From Bacillota bacterium (GTDB lineage Bacteria; Bacillota; Clostridia; DSM-8532), in NCBI GenBank assembly GCA_023410885.1, contig JAEYPI010000146.1, positions 1 to 19,454 on the forward strand: 19,454 nucleotides of DNA. The letters are read 5' to 3'. The notes beneath the pieces were generated by a model. It was given only the letters and a program-made list of their open reading frames with translations, did not search any database and was not told where the DNA came from. Position 1 is the stretch's first letter. Each line of letters begins with the position of its first letter. This document shows, piece by piece, positions 7,167-15,105 of this stretch. A program made the translations under genes and the position numbers.

Positions 7167-7379
7167 TTGGCAAATCAGCATATTGCTTTCAACGTAGACG
7201 GAATGTCTTGTGAGCATTGTGTACAAACTATTAAAGCAGCAGTGGTTCAACTCAACGGTGTTTATAATGTCATCGTGGATTTAAGTACAAAGCGTGTTGC
7301 AGTTGAATATGATGAAGAAAGACTCGATGTGGATACACTCCGCGGAACCATTGAAGACACAGGCTATAAAGTGAGATAA
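7167..7379 (+). CDS. copZ: CopZ-like heavy-metal-associated (HMA) domain protein
   Basis: A single HMA domain of 70 residues with the ferredoxin-like beta-alpha-beta pattern. The metal site is MSCEHC (C15 and C18), followed by a helix (VQTIKAAVVQLNGV), a strand (VDLSTKRVAVEYD) and the closing IEDTGYKV. Such proteins bind Cu(I), sometimes other soft metals, and deliver it to P-type ATPases or repressors; neither partner is in the window. The start is unusual: the frame reaches GTG 7158 and ATG 7161, but the Shine-Dalgarno GAGGTGAT (7155-7162) covers both. It sits eight bases from TTG 7167, so I choose TTG, giving MANQHIAF. The gene has its own promoter and is followed by the repeat island at 7397-7511. 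The metal it binds is inferred, not shown. Confidence 0.85.
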   Translation: MANQHIAFNVDGMSCEHCVQTIKAAVVQLNGVYNVIVDLSTKRVAVEYDEERLDVDTLRGTIEDTGYKVR

Positions 7380-7396
7380 AGTAGGAAACTTAATAA

Positions 7397-7511
7397 GGGA
7401 CGGTGCCTGTGGCAACGCACAGCAAGCCTCAGCCCGTTACCAGGGAGCGGCAATGCGCAGCAAGCCTCGACCCAACAAGAGATGCCTGTCCTTTTATAAA
7501 TGGACGGGCAT
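7397..7511. repeat. Intergenic repeat island: GGGACGGT core, 38-bp-spaced direct repeats and a hairpin
   Basis: The interval begins with GGGACGGTGCCTG (7397-7409). Two 25-base imperfect direct repeats follow at 7411-7435 and 7449-7473 (four mismatches, both containing CAGCAAGCCTC, spaced 38 bases). Then comes a 10-bp inverted repeat ATGCCTGTCC (7482-7491) / GGACGGGCAT (7502-7511) with one T-G wobble. No T-run follows the hairpin, so it is not a standard terminator. An open frame crosses the island but has no coding character. The sequence is richer in G+C than its surroundings and is plausibly a dispersed-repeat or mobile-element remnant. Confidence 0.6.
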
Positions 7512-7561
7512 TCGCATATAGCTTGATAATAACCAGCGTGTACGGAAAGAGAGGGAACAGC

Positions 7562-7939
7562 ATGCATTTATTAGGTAATCTTATATGGGTATTATTTGGT
7601 GGGCTTGTGGCCTCAATTTTCTGGTTTGTAGCTGGTGTGCTTTGTTGTATTACCTTTATTGGCATTCCCTTTGGAATCCAATGCTTTAAAATTGCCTCCT
7701 TTGTTTTCTGGCCATTTGGGAGAGACATCGATATCGGTGGATTTGGCTTGGGTGGCTTTCTGGGGAATTTAATTTGGATATTGATTCTGGGTTGGGAGCT
7801 TTTCGTAACCCATCTTGTTTTGGGTATAATCTTTTACATTACCATCATTGGTATCCCATTTGGAAGTCAGCATTTAAAGCTGGCCAAACTTTCTTTAGTG
7901 CCATTTGGTGCAAGAATTTATACTAAGAGCTGGATTTAA
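7562..7939 (+). CDS. yccF: YccF-family inner membrane protein
   Basis: A 125-residue, very hydrophobic protein built from two copies of the YccF motif. Residues 5-53 (GNLIWVLFGG ... IGIPFGIQCFKIASFVFWPFG) and 68-116 (GNLIWILILG ... IGIPFGSQHLKLAKLSLVPFG) show the same pattern. Each copy has transmembrane helices followed by IGIPFG and a PFG turn. The function of YccF proteins is not established. The frame continues upstream through the repeat island, but the ATG at 7562 is preceded by GAGAGGGA and begins the family-like sequence MHLLGNLIW, so the upstream part is not coding. nadD starts 11 bases after its stop, with the AAGGAG for nadD overlapping the end of yccF. Confidence 0.85.
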   Translation: MHLLGNLIWVLFGGLVASIFWFVAGVLCCITFIGIPFGIQCFKIASFVFWPFGRDIDIGGFGLGGFLGNLIWILILGWELFVTHLVLGIIFYITIIGIPFGSQHLKLAKLSLVPFGARIYTKSWI

Positions 7940-7950
7940 GGAGAAGTGTT

Positions 7951-8550
7951 GTGATAGGCTTAATGGGGGGAACTTTCAGTCCCATACATTATGGTCATCT
8001 TCTTATGTGCGAAAGAATACGAGAAGAATTTGACTTGAAAAGAATTATTTTTATGCTTGCCAAGAGACCTCCGCATAAAGATAGTACACAGATAATCGAG
8101 GCCGATGACAGGCTTGAAATGGTGAGGTTGGCTATAAGCGATTATCCCTTTTTTGAAGTCAGTGATATTGAAATGCGTCGGGAAGGAGCATCCTATACCA
8201 TAGATACTCTTAAAGCTCTAAAAGGTATTTATGGTGTTGATCAATCGCTGGGACTTATTATAGGGGCTGATTCAATGGTTCAATTCCATACATGGAAAAG
8301 TTACCGTGAAATTTTACGTATAGCTACTCTGATTGTTGCGTCAAGACCTGATACCGATGAAGCCCTATTAGATAAAACAATAGCCCAATATATAGACGAG
8401 GAAGGTGCAACTATTTTGAAATCGTCTGCCAAGGCTCTAAATTATGCATCTACAGACATTCGGGAAAGGGTCAAAGAGGGCCTTTCTATTCATGGAATGG
8501 TGCCGCCAAAGGTTGAGGACTATATCTTTGAAAAGGCGCTTTATCATTAA
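7951..8550 (+). CDS. nadD: Nicotinate-nucleotide adenylyltransferase
   Basis: A 199-residue nucleotidyltransferase that joins nicotinate mononucleotide and ATP to form deamido-NAD in NAD biosynthesis. It has the HxGH signature in GGTFSPIHYGH (6-16) and the C-terminal STDIRERV (167-174) that contacts the phosphates. KRPPHK (38-43) and GADSMVQFHTWKSY (105-118) are also typical of NadD. The serine in GGTFSP replaces the more common aspartate, a tolerated position in the family. The start is GTG 7951, with AAGGAGAAG at 7938-7946. yqeK follows, as in most Firmicutes; the rsfS gene that usually comes next is absent. Confidence 0.95.
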   Translation: MIGLMGGTFSPIHYGHLLMCERIREEFDLKRIIFMLAKRPPHKDSTQIIEADDRLEMVRLAISDYPFFEVSDIEMRREGASYTIDTLKALKGIYGVDQSLGLIIGADSMVQFHTWKSYREILRIATLIVASRPDTDEALLDKTIAQYIDEEGATILKSSAKALNYASTDIRERVKEGLSIHGMVPPKVEDYIFEKALYH

Positions 8551-8597
8551 ATGTTGACGCTTTAGAGTGTTTAGTGGCCATATTCACTGGGGGAAAC

Positions 8598-9182
8598 ATG
8601 ACTTTTGAAACAATAGTTGATAAACTTAAATATGAATTGGATATTAGCCGGTATGAGCATTCGGTCAATGTCATGGAAACATCGGGGTTACTTGCACAAC
8701 ACTATGGTTGTGATGTCGCCAAGGCCAAGCTTGCAGGCATCCTTCATGATTGCGGTAAAAATTATAAAGGCGATGAGGCCAGAGCTTATGTTCAAAAAAT
8801 AGGCTATCAGGCGGATGAGATTGAATGGGCTCAGCCCCGTCTTTTGCATGGTATTATTGGTGAGTACCTGGCCAGGGCCGAGTATGGTGTCAGTGATGAA
8901 GAGGTATTAAGTGCTATTCGTTGGCATACTACGGGTAAAGCTGGCATGACAATGCTTGAGAAAATTATCTATATTGCAGATTATATTGAGCCTGCAAGGA
9001 GCTTTGAGGGAATAGAAGCAATGCGCAAAATGGCTTTTGAACATTTGGATCACTGTGTCGTGCTATGTGCTGACAGTACCATTGGCTATATCCTCAAAAA
9101 GGGCGTTCTGCTTCACGGGAAAACAGTAGAAACACGAAATGAAAGCCTTATGATCATAAAGAAAGAGAATGCTAAATTTTAA
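8598..9182 (+). CDS. yqeK: YqeK-type HD-domain Ap4A hydrolase
   Basis: A 194-residue HD-superfamily protein with all six metal ligands expected for YqeK: H21 (RYEHSVNV), H50-D51 (GILHDCGK), H84 (LLHGIIG), H110 (RWHTTG) and D128 (YIADYIEP). YqeK enzymes split diadenosine tetraphosphate symmetrically into two ADP, using iron. The frame opens upstream at a GTG at 8574, but the ATG at 8598 follows a G-rich GGGGGAAAC and starts where homologues start. The ribosome site is only moderate. The gene is co-oriented with nadD, 47 bases upstream. An MgtC-like gene follows in place of the usual rsfS. Confidence 0.93.
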   Translation: MTFETIVDKLKYELDISRYEHSVNVMETSGLLAQHYGCDVAKAKLAGILHDCGKNYKGDEARAYVQKIGYQADEIEWAQPRLLHGIIGEYLARAEYGVSDEEVLSAIRWHTTGKAGMTMLEKIIYIADYIEPARSFEGIEAMRKMAFEHLDHCVVLCADSTIGYILKKGVLLHGKTVETRNESLMIIKKENAKF

Positions 9183-9199
9183 TTAAGGTAGGGGGATTT

Positions 9200-9892
9200 A
9201 TGGATTGGTATGTTTTCCAATTTGATATGGAATTTTTTGTAGTTGTGCTGGTCAGACTTTTGGTGGCCTGTATTCTGGGCGGTATTATTGGAATGGAACG
9301 TGAATATTCTCAAAATAAGCCGGCTGGGTTCAGAACCCATATTTTAGTTAGTCTTGGTTCATGTCTGGTCATGCTGATTTCGCAATTTACCTTCGTGGGC
9401 TATGAGGGTATGGTAAATGTTGATCCTACCCGGTTAGGTGCACAGGTGGTTAGTGGCATTGGTTTCTTAGGAGCAGGAGCTATTATCCGCCATGGCTCAT
9501 CAGTTAAGGGTATTACTACGGCCGCAAGCGTATGGGTGGTGGCTTGTGTTGGATTAGCCTGCGGTGTTGGCTTTTATGTAGGTGCGGTAATTGCTACGTT
9601 ATTGATTTGGGCTGTTTTGACCTTCCTGAAACTTGTTGAGGAGAAAGTAACGCATAAGAGGAAAATGAAACTGATAGAAGTTGAGGCCCAGGTAGGTAGT
9701 GAGATTCTCGAACCTTTAAATACGATTCTAAAAGAATTTGGGCTTACTGTTAAAAATTTGGATGTTTCAGAGAATTTAACCGATCAGAAACTTAAGGTTC
9801 TTTGTCAAACTACAGGTAAAAAAGCGCTTGATGCTGCTTCATTGATAGCTGGAATAAAGAGAATTGATGGGGTTCTTAAGATTTCCATATAA
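9200..9892 (+). CDS. MgtC/SapB-family membrane protein
   Basis: A 230-residue protein. Residues 1-143 contain four to five membrane helices with the MgtC signatures GGIIGMEREYSQNKPAGFRT (27-46), LVSLGSCLVM (49-58) and SGIGFLGAGAII (85-96). Residues 155-230 form a soluble ACT-like C-terminal domain. MgtC proteins are linked to growth at low magnesium and, in pathogens, to control of the F1Fo ATPase and intracellular survival; in free-living anaerobes the role is unsettled. The start ATG follows AGGTAGGGGG. There is no Mg-sensing leader visible: only 17 bases separate it from yqeK. Confidence 0.88.
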   Translation: MDWYVFQFDMEFFVVVLVRLLVACILGGIIGMEREYSQNKPAGFRTHILVSLGSCLVMLISQFTFVGYEGMVNVDPTRLGAQVVSGIGFLGAGAIIRHGSSVKGITTAASVWVVACVGLACGVGFYVGAVIATLLIWAVLTFLKLVEEKVTHKRKMKLIEVEAQVGSEILEPLNTILKEFGLTVKNLDVSENLTDQKLKVLCQTTGKKALDAASLIAGIKRIDGVLKISI

Positions 9893-9901
9893 GGATGTCT
9901 T

Positions 9902-10531
9902 ATGAAAGGGGTTGCTGAATTGGAACAAAAAAAGAAGAGTCTTTTTAAAGAAATAATGGAATGGATCACTCTGATTATAACTGCTTTTGTGATTGCATCT
10001 TTTATTCAGAGTGAGCTTTTTGCGCTTACTGAGGTCAATATGGGTTCCATGATGGATACACTCATAGAGGGTGATAAACTCATCATGAACAAGCTGGCCT
10101 ATAACTGGGACGAGCCCAAACACGGTGATATCATTATTTTCCTAAGAGATGAGCCTGTTAACGGGATTTTAGGTAGAGCCTCCATTTATATCAGCGATAT
10201 CTCAATGAAATTTGATAAAGAATTTCGCAGAAATCGCCTGATTAAGCGTGTTATTGGTATTCCGGGGGATGAAATTGAAATTCGAGATAATATCCTTTAT
10301 CTCAATGGTATAGCACAAGAAGAGGAATATGCCCGGATTGATCCCTATGAAAATAGAATACTCAATGGCAGTCTCAGTAAATTTATCGTTCCGGAAGGAA
10401 AACTCTTTGTCATGGGTGATAACAGAGGAGAGAGCTTGGACAGTAGGAACTTTGGTGTGATTGACCGTTCATGGGTGGAGGGAAAGGCCATCTTTCGCAT
10501 CCTTCCTTTCAGTAAAATAGGAAGCCTGTAG
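9902..10531 (+). CDS. lepB: Type I signal peptidase with atypical active-site loop
   Basis: A 209-residue S26 signal peptidase that cleaves exported proteins on the outer face of the membrane. One membrane anchor (about 20-40) follows a lysine-rich N-terminus. The catalytic serine is S49 in VNMGSMMDTL and the general base is K115 in RLIKRVIGIPGD (112-123). The conserved GDNRGESLDSRNFG (172-185) is intact. The loop normally reads GxSMxPT; here it is GSMMDT, with aspartate for proline, although both catalytic residues are present. Residues about 87-108 form an insertion between the two catalytic boxes. The start ATG is six bases after AAGGA. An alternative TTG start a few codons on, behind AAAGGGG, is also possible. 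Confidence 0.92.
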   Translation: MKGVAELEQKKKSLFKEIMEWITLIITAFVIASFIQSELFALTEVNMGSMMDTLIEGDKLIMNKLAYNWDEPKHGDIIIFLRDEPVNGILGRASIYISDISMKFDKEFRRNRLIKRVIGIPGDEIEIRDNILYLNGIAQEEEYARIDPYENRILNGSLSKFIVPEGKLFVMGDNRGESLDSRNFGVIDRSWVEGKAIFRILPFSKIGSL

Positions 10532-10535
10532 TGAA

Positions 10536-11978
10536 ATGAAAGAGCGGGATAGGATTAGTCAGACCATGCCCATCCAACAAATGCTTGAAGCCTATGAAGG
10601 CAGTAATCCTCTGCCTTTTCATATGCCCGGGCATTTATTGGGTAGAGGGCTAATTGAAGAATTTAAAAGTATAGGGCGTCTGGATATTACTGAAATTCCG
10701 GGTTCGGATTGCCTTCACCACCCCGAAGGGGTTATTAAGGAAGCACAGGAATATGCAGCCCATTTATTTGGGGCTGACTATACCCTTTTTCTTGTCAATG
10801 GCTCAACTTCCGGCATTCATGCAATGATTCAAGCGACAGTAAACCCCGGCGGAAAGCTGATCGTCGGCAGGGACTGCCACCAATCGGTTCTTAATGCATT
10901 GGCTCTGATTCACGCAGAGCCCCTTTTTATATTGCCTGAGATGGATGTTGACAATCAAATTCCCTTAGGGATAAAAGGCGATGCGCTTCGTCAAGTCCTA
11001 TCAAGCCATCCCGATGCCCAGGGCATTCTCATCACACGGCCGAATTATTATGGGGTGGCAACACCACTTGATGAGATTGTTAAGCTAGCCAGATGTCATT
11101 CTATTCCGCTATTAATCGATGAGGCTCACGGTGCCCATTTCAAGTTTCATAAAAGGTTACCGGCTACAGCATTGGAAAAGGGGGCCGACCTCTGTGTCCA
11201 GAGTCTTCATAAAACGCTTCCCGCGTTAACCCAAACGGCACTTTTACATGGCAATAAAAACAGTCGGGTAGACAGGCTTCGAGTTGAACGCGTCGTGTCG
11301 ATGGTACAGACAACCAGTCCGTCCTACCTTCTGATGACTTCCATTGACAGTGCGCGGCAAATGATGGAGGAACAGGGTTGCGGTCTCTACGAGATCCTTT
11401 GGCTTAATATAATGGAATTTGACAGAAGGCTTAATGAGATTTCTCATATAAAAAGGGTAGCCCGGGGCTATAAAGGATATGAAACCGACTTTTCGAGAAT
11501 TGTATTGAGCTTTAAGCAAACCCGGTTAAGTGGTTTTCAGGCGGAGGAATTACTTAGAACCCGCTATGGTATTGTGGCTGAGATGGCAGACATGGAGCAT
11601 GTGGTGCTTATTGCAACACCGTTTCATACTACAGAAGACTTTGGTAGATTGCTTAAGGCCCTAAAAGAGATGGTAGAGGAATACAAGGTGATGAAGCATG
11701 AAAAGCGACAAGTAGTTTCATGGCCTGTTATCCTACCCGATAGGGTAATGCCCCTTCGTGAAGCACTCTTTTATGCCAGGCGAGAATTGCCGATAAAAGA
11801 AGCATTAGGAGAAATAAGCGCTGTACCCATCGTACCCTATCCGCCCGGAATACCTTTGATTAATCCGGGGGAGCGTATAACAGCCTCTTGTATTGATTTT
11901 ATAGAGGTTCTCTTAAATGAGAAGTATCCTATTCATGGTGTGAATCAGGGGAAACTTCAGGTTGTTGATCTAAAATAA
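10536..11978 (+). CDS. yaaO: YaaO-like Orn/Lys/Arg decarboxylase-family PLP enzyme
   Basis: A 480-residue fold-type I PLP protein of the ornithine/lysine/arginine decarboxylase group, the same length as B. subtilis YaaO. The N-terminal FHMPGH (28-33), cofactor-site NGSTSG (88-93), DEAHGAH (195-201) with D195 and H198, and SLHKTLPALTQ (223-233) with Schiff-base K226 are all conserved. The C-terminal PYPPGIPLINPGE segment (about 448-460) is also typical. It decarboxylates a basic amino acid to a polyamine precursor; the substrate (arginine, lysine or ornithine) cannot be fixed from sequence. Position immediately before tmk repeats the yaaO-tmk order of Bacillus. AGGAAG lies 11 bases before the ATG, a longer gap than ideal. 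Confidence 0.9.
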   Translation: MKERDRISQTMPIQQMLEAYEGSNPLPFHMPGHLLGRGLIEEFKSIGRLDITEIPGSDCLHHPEGVIKEAQEYAAHLFGADYTLFLVNGSTSGIHAMIQATVNPGGKLIVGRDCHQSVLNALALIHAEPLFILPEMDVDNQIPLGIKGDALRQVLSSHPDAQGILITRPNYYGVATPLDEIVKLARCHSIPLLIDEAHGAHFKFHKRLPATALEKGADLCVQSLHKTLPALTQTALLHGNKNSRVDRLRVERVVSMVQTTSPSYLLMTSIDSARQMMEEQGCGLYEILWLNIMEFDRRLNEISHIKRVARGYKGYETDFSRIVLSFKQTRLSGFQAEELLRTRYGIVAEMADMEHVVLIATPFHTTEDFGRLLKALKEMVEEYKVMKHEKRQVVSWPVILPDRVMPLREALFYARRELPIKEALGEISAVPIVPYPPGIPLINPGERITASCIDFIEVLLNEKYPIHGVNQGKLQVVDLK

Positions 11979-12006
11979 CAGGGTTAAGACTTAAGGAGGA
12001 AGACAA

Positions 12007-12684
12007 GTGAAAGGCAAGCTCATTATCATAGAAGGTGTGGACTCCAGCGGTAAGGCCACTCATACAGTCAAGCTCTACGAGCGATTATTAAAAGAGAGCT
12101 ATCAAGTAAAAAAGGTAGAATTCCCAAACTATAGCAGCCCATCCTCTTCATTGGCGAAGATGTATTTAAACGGAGACTTCGGTGATAAGCCAGAGGATGT
12201 CAATGCATATGCGGCTTCCACGTTTTTTTCGGTGGATCGGTATGCATCATACAAGACCCTTTGGAGCGACTTTTATAGGAATGGCGGTATTATCGTTTCA
12301 GATCGATACACCATGTCCAATATGATCCATCAGGCGTCAAAAATAAAAAACAATGAGGAGAAATCAGCGTTTTTGGATTGGTTGTGGGATCTTGAATTTG
12401 TTAAGCTGGGAATACCGGTTCCGGACTGTGTTATTTTCCTTGATATGCCTCCCGAATATGGGATAAAACTCATGAAAGAGAGGAAGAACAAGTTTACCGA
12501 TAAGAGCGAAAAGGATATTCATGAAAAAAGTGCAGATCATCTATTTGAATCCTATCAAAACGCCTGTCGTATAGCGGAAGCCTATAAATGGAATCGCGTA
12601 ATGTGTGTTAAAAATGATAATATCAGAGATATTGATGATATTCATGAAGACATCTACTCGATAGTAAAAAAAGTGATTGGGTAG
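12007..12684 (+). CDS. tmk: Thymidylate kinase, divergent clostridial type
   Basis: A 225-residue P-loop kinase, IIIEGVDSSGKAT (6-18), with the thymidylate-kinase DRY at 99-101 (VSDRYTMSN) and VDRYASYK (76-83). It makes dTDP from dTMP. The P-loop reads GVDSSGKAT rather than the usual GxDGxGKST. The C-terminal part, with the lid region KERKNKFTDKSEKDIHEKS, is longer than in the Bacillus enzyme (about 210). Its place between yaaO and yaaR supports Tmk over a general deoxynucleoside kinase. The start is GTG 12007 with AAGGAGGA six bases upstream, one of the strongest ribosome sites in the window. The yaaQ gene, present next to tmk in Bacillus, is missing. Confidence 0.88.
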   Translation: MKGKLIIIEGVDSSGKATHTVKLYERLLKESYQVKKVEFPNYSSPSSSLAKMYLNGDFGDKPEDVNAYAASTFFSVDRYASYKTLWSDFYRNGGIIVSDRYTMSNMIHQASKIKNNEEKSAFLDWLWDLEFVKLGIPVPDCVIFLDMPPEYGIKLMKERKNKFTDKSEKDIHEKSADHLFESYQNACRIAEAYKWNRVMCVKNDNIRDIDDIHEDIYSIVKKVIG

Positions 12685-12701
12685 TAGTGGCGGAGGGTAC
12701 T

Positions 12702-13163
12702 ATGGCACTGAAGATTGATGGAAGCTCCGGTAGAAAGCCCCAGAGCATAGGAACGAGAATTGAACGGGATTTGAGCAAGGTCCAGAATAAAAACGGAGCC
12801 CAGTTCAGCTCCCAATTGGATCGGCAGTTTTCACAAAACCAAGACGAAGAGCTTCAGAAAAAGGCCCAGCAAATTGAAAAGCAAGGGAAGCGTCTCTCCG
12901 AGCATATTGATATCTCTGAGCTTAAAGTCTATAAAAAACTGGTGATGGAGTTTTTGGAGGAGGCAGTAAGAGGTTCCGGGCGTTTTTCAAAGGAAAGCTT
13001 TCTGGACAGGAGAGGGCGGCATCGGGTTTTTGCTTCAGTCAAAACCATTAATGAGAAGATGGAGCAGCTAACACGTGAGGTGCTCAGCTCTGAACGTAAT
13101 AATATTGAAATTATAGGTCGTATTGAGGATATTCGCGGACTTATACTGGACCTTGTACTGTAG
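12702..13163 (+). CDS. yaaR: YaaR family protein (DUF327)
   Basis: A 153-residue soluble, mostly helical protein. The first 65 residues are polar and Gln/Lys-rich, predicted flexible then coiled coil. The conserved part is residues 66-153, including ELKVYKKLVMEFLEEAVR (73-90), RRGRHRVFASVKTINEKM (103-120) and the ending IEDIRGLILDLVL. The function of YaaR is unknown; it is found between tmk and holB across Firmicutes. An earlier GTG at 12687 is in frame, but GGAGGG at 12692-12697 precedes ATG 12702, which I use. No signal peptide or catalytic motif is visible. Confidence 0.85.
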   Translation: MALKIDGSSGRKPQSIGTRIERDLSKVQNKNGAQFSSQLDRQFSQNQDEELQKKAQQIEKQGKRLSEHIDISELKVYKKLVMEFLEEAVRGSGRFSKESFLDRRGRHRVFASVKTINEKMEQLTREVLSSERNNIEIIGRIEDIRGLILDLVL

Positions 13164-13182
13164 TCGTTAAAGGAGACCTTAA

Positions 13183-14139
13183 ATGCAATTTATTGGCCAA
13201 AAGCCTATTATAGAAGGTTTTAGACAGAAGATTAAACAAAACACCTTAAGTCATGCCTATGCACTGACCGGACCGGTTGGCATGGGGAAGAGAACCCTTG
13301 CCCATTATCTTGCCAAGATGCTTCTTTGTACCGGTCAGGAGGATTTGTCACCCTGTGGTCAATGCAGGTCCTGTAAGAGCTTTGAGGCCGGTGCCAATCC
13401 ACAATTTACAGTCATCAGAAATGAGACTCGGAACATTCTGATTAAGCAAATAAGAGGGCTGATTGAAGATATTGGCATCCGTCCTGCTTCCGGCCGAAAG
13501 GTCTACCTTATTGAAGAAGCGGAACGTATGACCCCCGATGCCCAGAATTGTTTACTTAAGACGTTAGAAGAGCCACCCTCCTATGCGGTTATTCTTCTTA
13601 CATCCGCTTTTTATGAATCCCTCCTCCTGACAGTGAGGTCCCGTGTTGTCCAAATCAAGCTTAAGCCCGCTTCCTTTGAGGAATTAAAAAGGATTGTGGA
13701 TTTAAAAGGTGTGGCTATTGAAGGAAAGGAACATCTTCTTACCTGGAGTCACGGTATTCCGGGTAAAGCCCTGCAGCTTCTTGGGGATACGCAATTTGAA
13801 GAAAATCGTGAAAGAGTTATGGCGTATGTCTTTAATGAAGATGGGTTTGCTCATCTTGAGTTTAATCAATACCTTTCAAAGAAGAAGGAGTCATTTGACG
13901 GATGCATGGATATACTGGAATCAGTATATCGTGACATTTTAGTGGTATCGGTTAATGGGTCGGATAAAGGTGATGGGTTGATTAATTCGGATAAAAAGGA
14001 TAATATATTAGCATATGCCCAACGTAATGATCCCTTAGTACTTACTGAGAAAATTTCCAGAATACACGATATTAGGAGTAACCTAAAACGAAATATGAAC
14101 TACCAGCTTGCTGTGGATATGATCACGCTGGGTGTTTGA
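13183..14139 (+). CDS. holB: DNA polymerase III delta-prime subunit
   Basis: A 318-residue clamp-loader subunit. The AAA+ Walker A GPVGMGKRT (30-38) is intact with K36. A four-cysteine zinc module C49, C58, C61, C64 (CGQCRSC) follows. IEEAERMTPDAQNCLLKTLE (110-129) is the helical segment typical of delta-prime and DnaX. The usual SRC arginine-finger motif reads SRV (153-155) with the arginine kept. The C-terminal third is diverged, as is usual for delta-prime. It works in the clamp loader that places the beta sliding clamp on DNA. AAAGGAG lies seven bases before the ATG. RicT follows 30 bases later, the order seen in Bacillus. Confidence 0.93.
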   Translation: MQFIGQKPIIEGFRQKIKQNTLSHAYALTGPVGMGKRTLAHYLAKMLLCTGQEDLSPCGQCRSCKSFEAGANPQFTVIRNETRNILIKQIRGLIEDIGIRPASGRKVYLIEEAERMTPDAQNCLLKTLEEPPSYAVILLTSAFYESLLLTVRSRVVQIKLKPASFEELKRIVDLKGVAIEGKEHLLTWSHGIPGKALQLLGDTQFEENRERVMAYVFNEDGFAHLEFNQYLSKKKESFDGCMDILESVYRDILVVSVNGSDKGDGLINSDKKDNILAYAQRNDPLVLTEKISRIHDIRSNLKRNMNYQLAVDMITLGV

Positions 14140-14169
14140 TACAGGTAATGGTTTCCTGGGAGGATTTTA

Positions 14170-15042
14170 ATGGTAAATGTTGTAGGCGTCCGTTTTAGGA
14201 CTGCAGGTAAGATATATTATTTTGACCCTTGTGATTTAACTTTCAAAAAGGGTGAGAACGTTATTGTCGAAACGGCAAGAGGTGTTGAATGCGGCGAAAT
14301 TGTAGTCCCTAATCATGAGGTACCCGATGAAGAAGTGGTTGCACCTTTGAAAAACGTCATCCGAAAGGCTGATGAAGAGGATTTAAAACATGTGGCAGAG
14401 AATCGTGAGAAGGAGAAGGAAGCCTTCAGCATCTGCCTTGAAAAAATAAGAAAGCACGAGCTGGATATGAAGCTCATTGATGTGGAATATACCTTTGACA
14501 ACAATAAGGTATTATTTTATTTCACCGCTGATGGGCGTGTGGATTTCAGGGAATTGGTGAAAGACCTGGCTTCTGTGTTCCGTACACGTATTGAGCTTCG
14601 GCAGATAGGGGTTCGTGACGAAGCTAAAATGATGGGAGCAATAGGAGCTTGCGGTCGTTCTTTATGCTGCAGTACACATCTTTCCGAATTCCACCCGGTT
14701 TCTATTAAAATGGCAAAGGAGCAATCCCTGTCATTAAACCCAACTAAAATTTCAGGCACTTGTGGAAGACTGATGTGCTGTCTCAAATACGAGCAGGACA
14801 CCTACGAATATCTTCTTAAAAGAACCCCAAAGGTTGATGCGGTAGTTCAGACACCTCAGGGACCTGGCATAGTCGTTCAAATCAATCTTTTAAAAGAAAA
14901 GGTCCGGGTCAAGCTTGACAGCGAACAGGGTGCGGATATCAAAGAATACTCGGTTAACGAGGTTCGCGTGGTTAAAGATGCAGATCGACGCAACGATCAG
15001 GAGGACAAGGTTCTCGAGGAGCTAAAGAAACTTGAGGACTGA
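14170..15042 (+). CDS. ricT: RicT/YaaT, PSP1-domain subunit of the Y-complex
   Basis: A 290-residue PSP1 C-terminal domain protein. The conserved start is VVGVRFRTAGKIYYFDP (4-20), and ETARGVECGEIV follows. The cysteine motifs GACGRSLCC (C161, C166, C167) and GTCGRLMCC (C198, C203, C204) match the iron-sulfur ligands of RicT. In B. subtilis RicT (YaaT) acts with RicA and RicF to direct RNase Y processing of mRNAs and influences sporulation, competence and biofilm. Neither partner is in the window. The last 20 residues are highly charged. The ATG at 14170 follows GGGAGG. yabA, its usual downstream neighbour in Bacillus, is replaced by a ferredoxin unit. Confidence 0.95.
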   Translation: MVNVVGVRFRTAGKIYYFDPCDLTFKKGENVIVETARGVECGEIVVPNHEVPDEEVVAPLKNVIRKADEEDLKHVAENREKEKEAFSICLEKIRKHELDMKLIDVEYTFDNNKVLFYFTADGRVDFRELVKDLASVFRTRIELRQIGVRDEAKMMGAIGACGRSLCCSTHLSEFHPVSIKMAKEQSLSLNPTKISGTCGRLMCCLKYEQDTYEYLLKRTPKVDAVVQTPQGPGIVVQINLLKEKVRVKLDSEQGADIKEYSVNEVRVVKDADRRNDQEDKVLEELKKLED

Positions 15043-15105
15043 TTTATAAACGGTTCCTGCCCAATCATGTACCGAATTATGTGCATTTAAACTGCCGTAA
15101 TTTCA

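Noticed and set aside
7482..7511. Rho-independent terminator of the copZ-like gene
   Set aside because: The stem is good, but no T-run follows, so I list it only as part of the repeat island.
7403..7561. N-terminal extension of the YccF protein
   Set aside because: The frame runs through the direct repeats and hairpin, lacks coding character, and a good ribosome site and family-like N-terminus begin at 7562.
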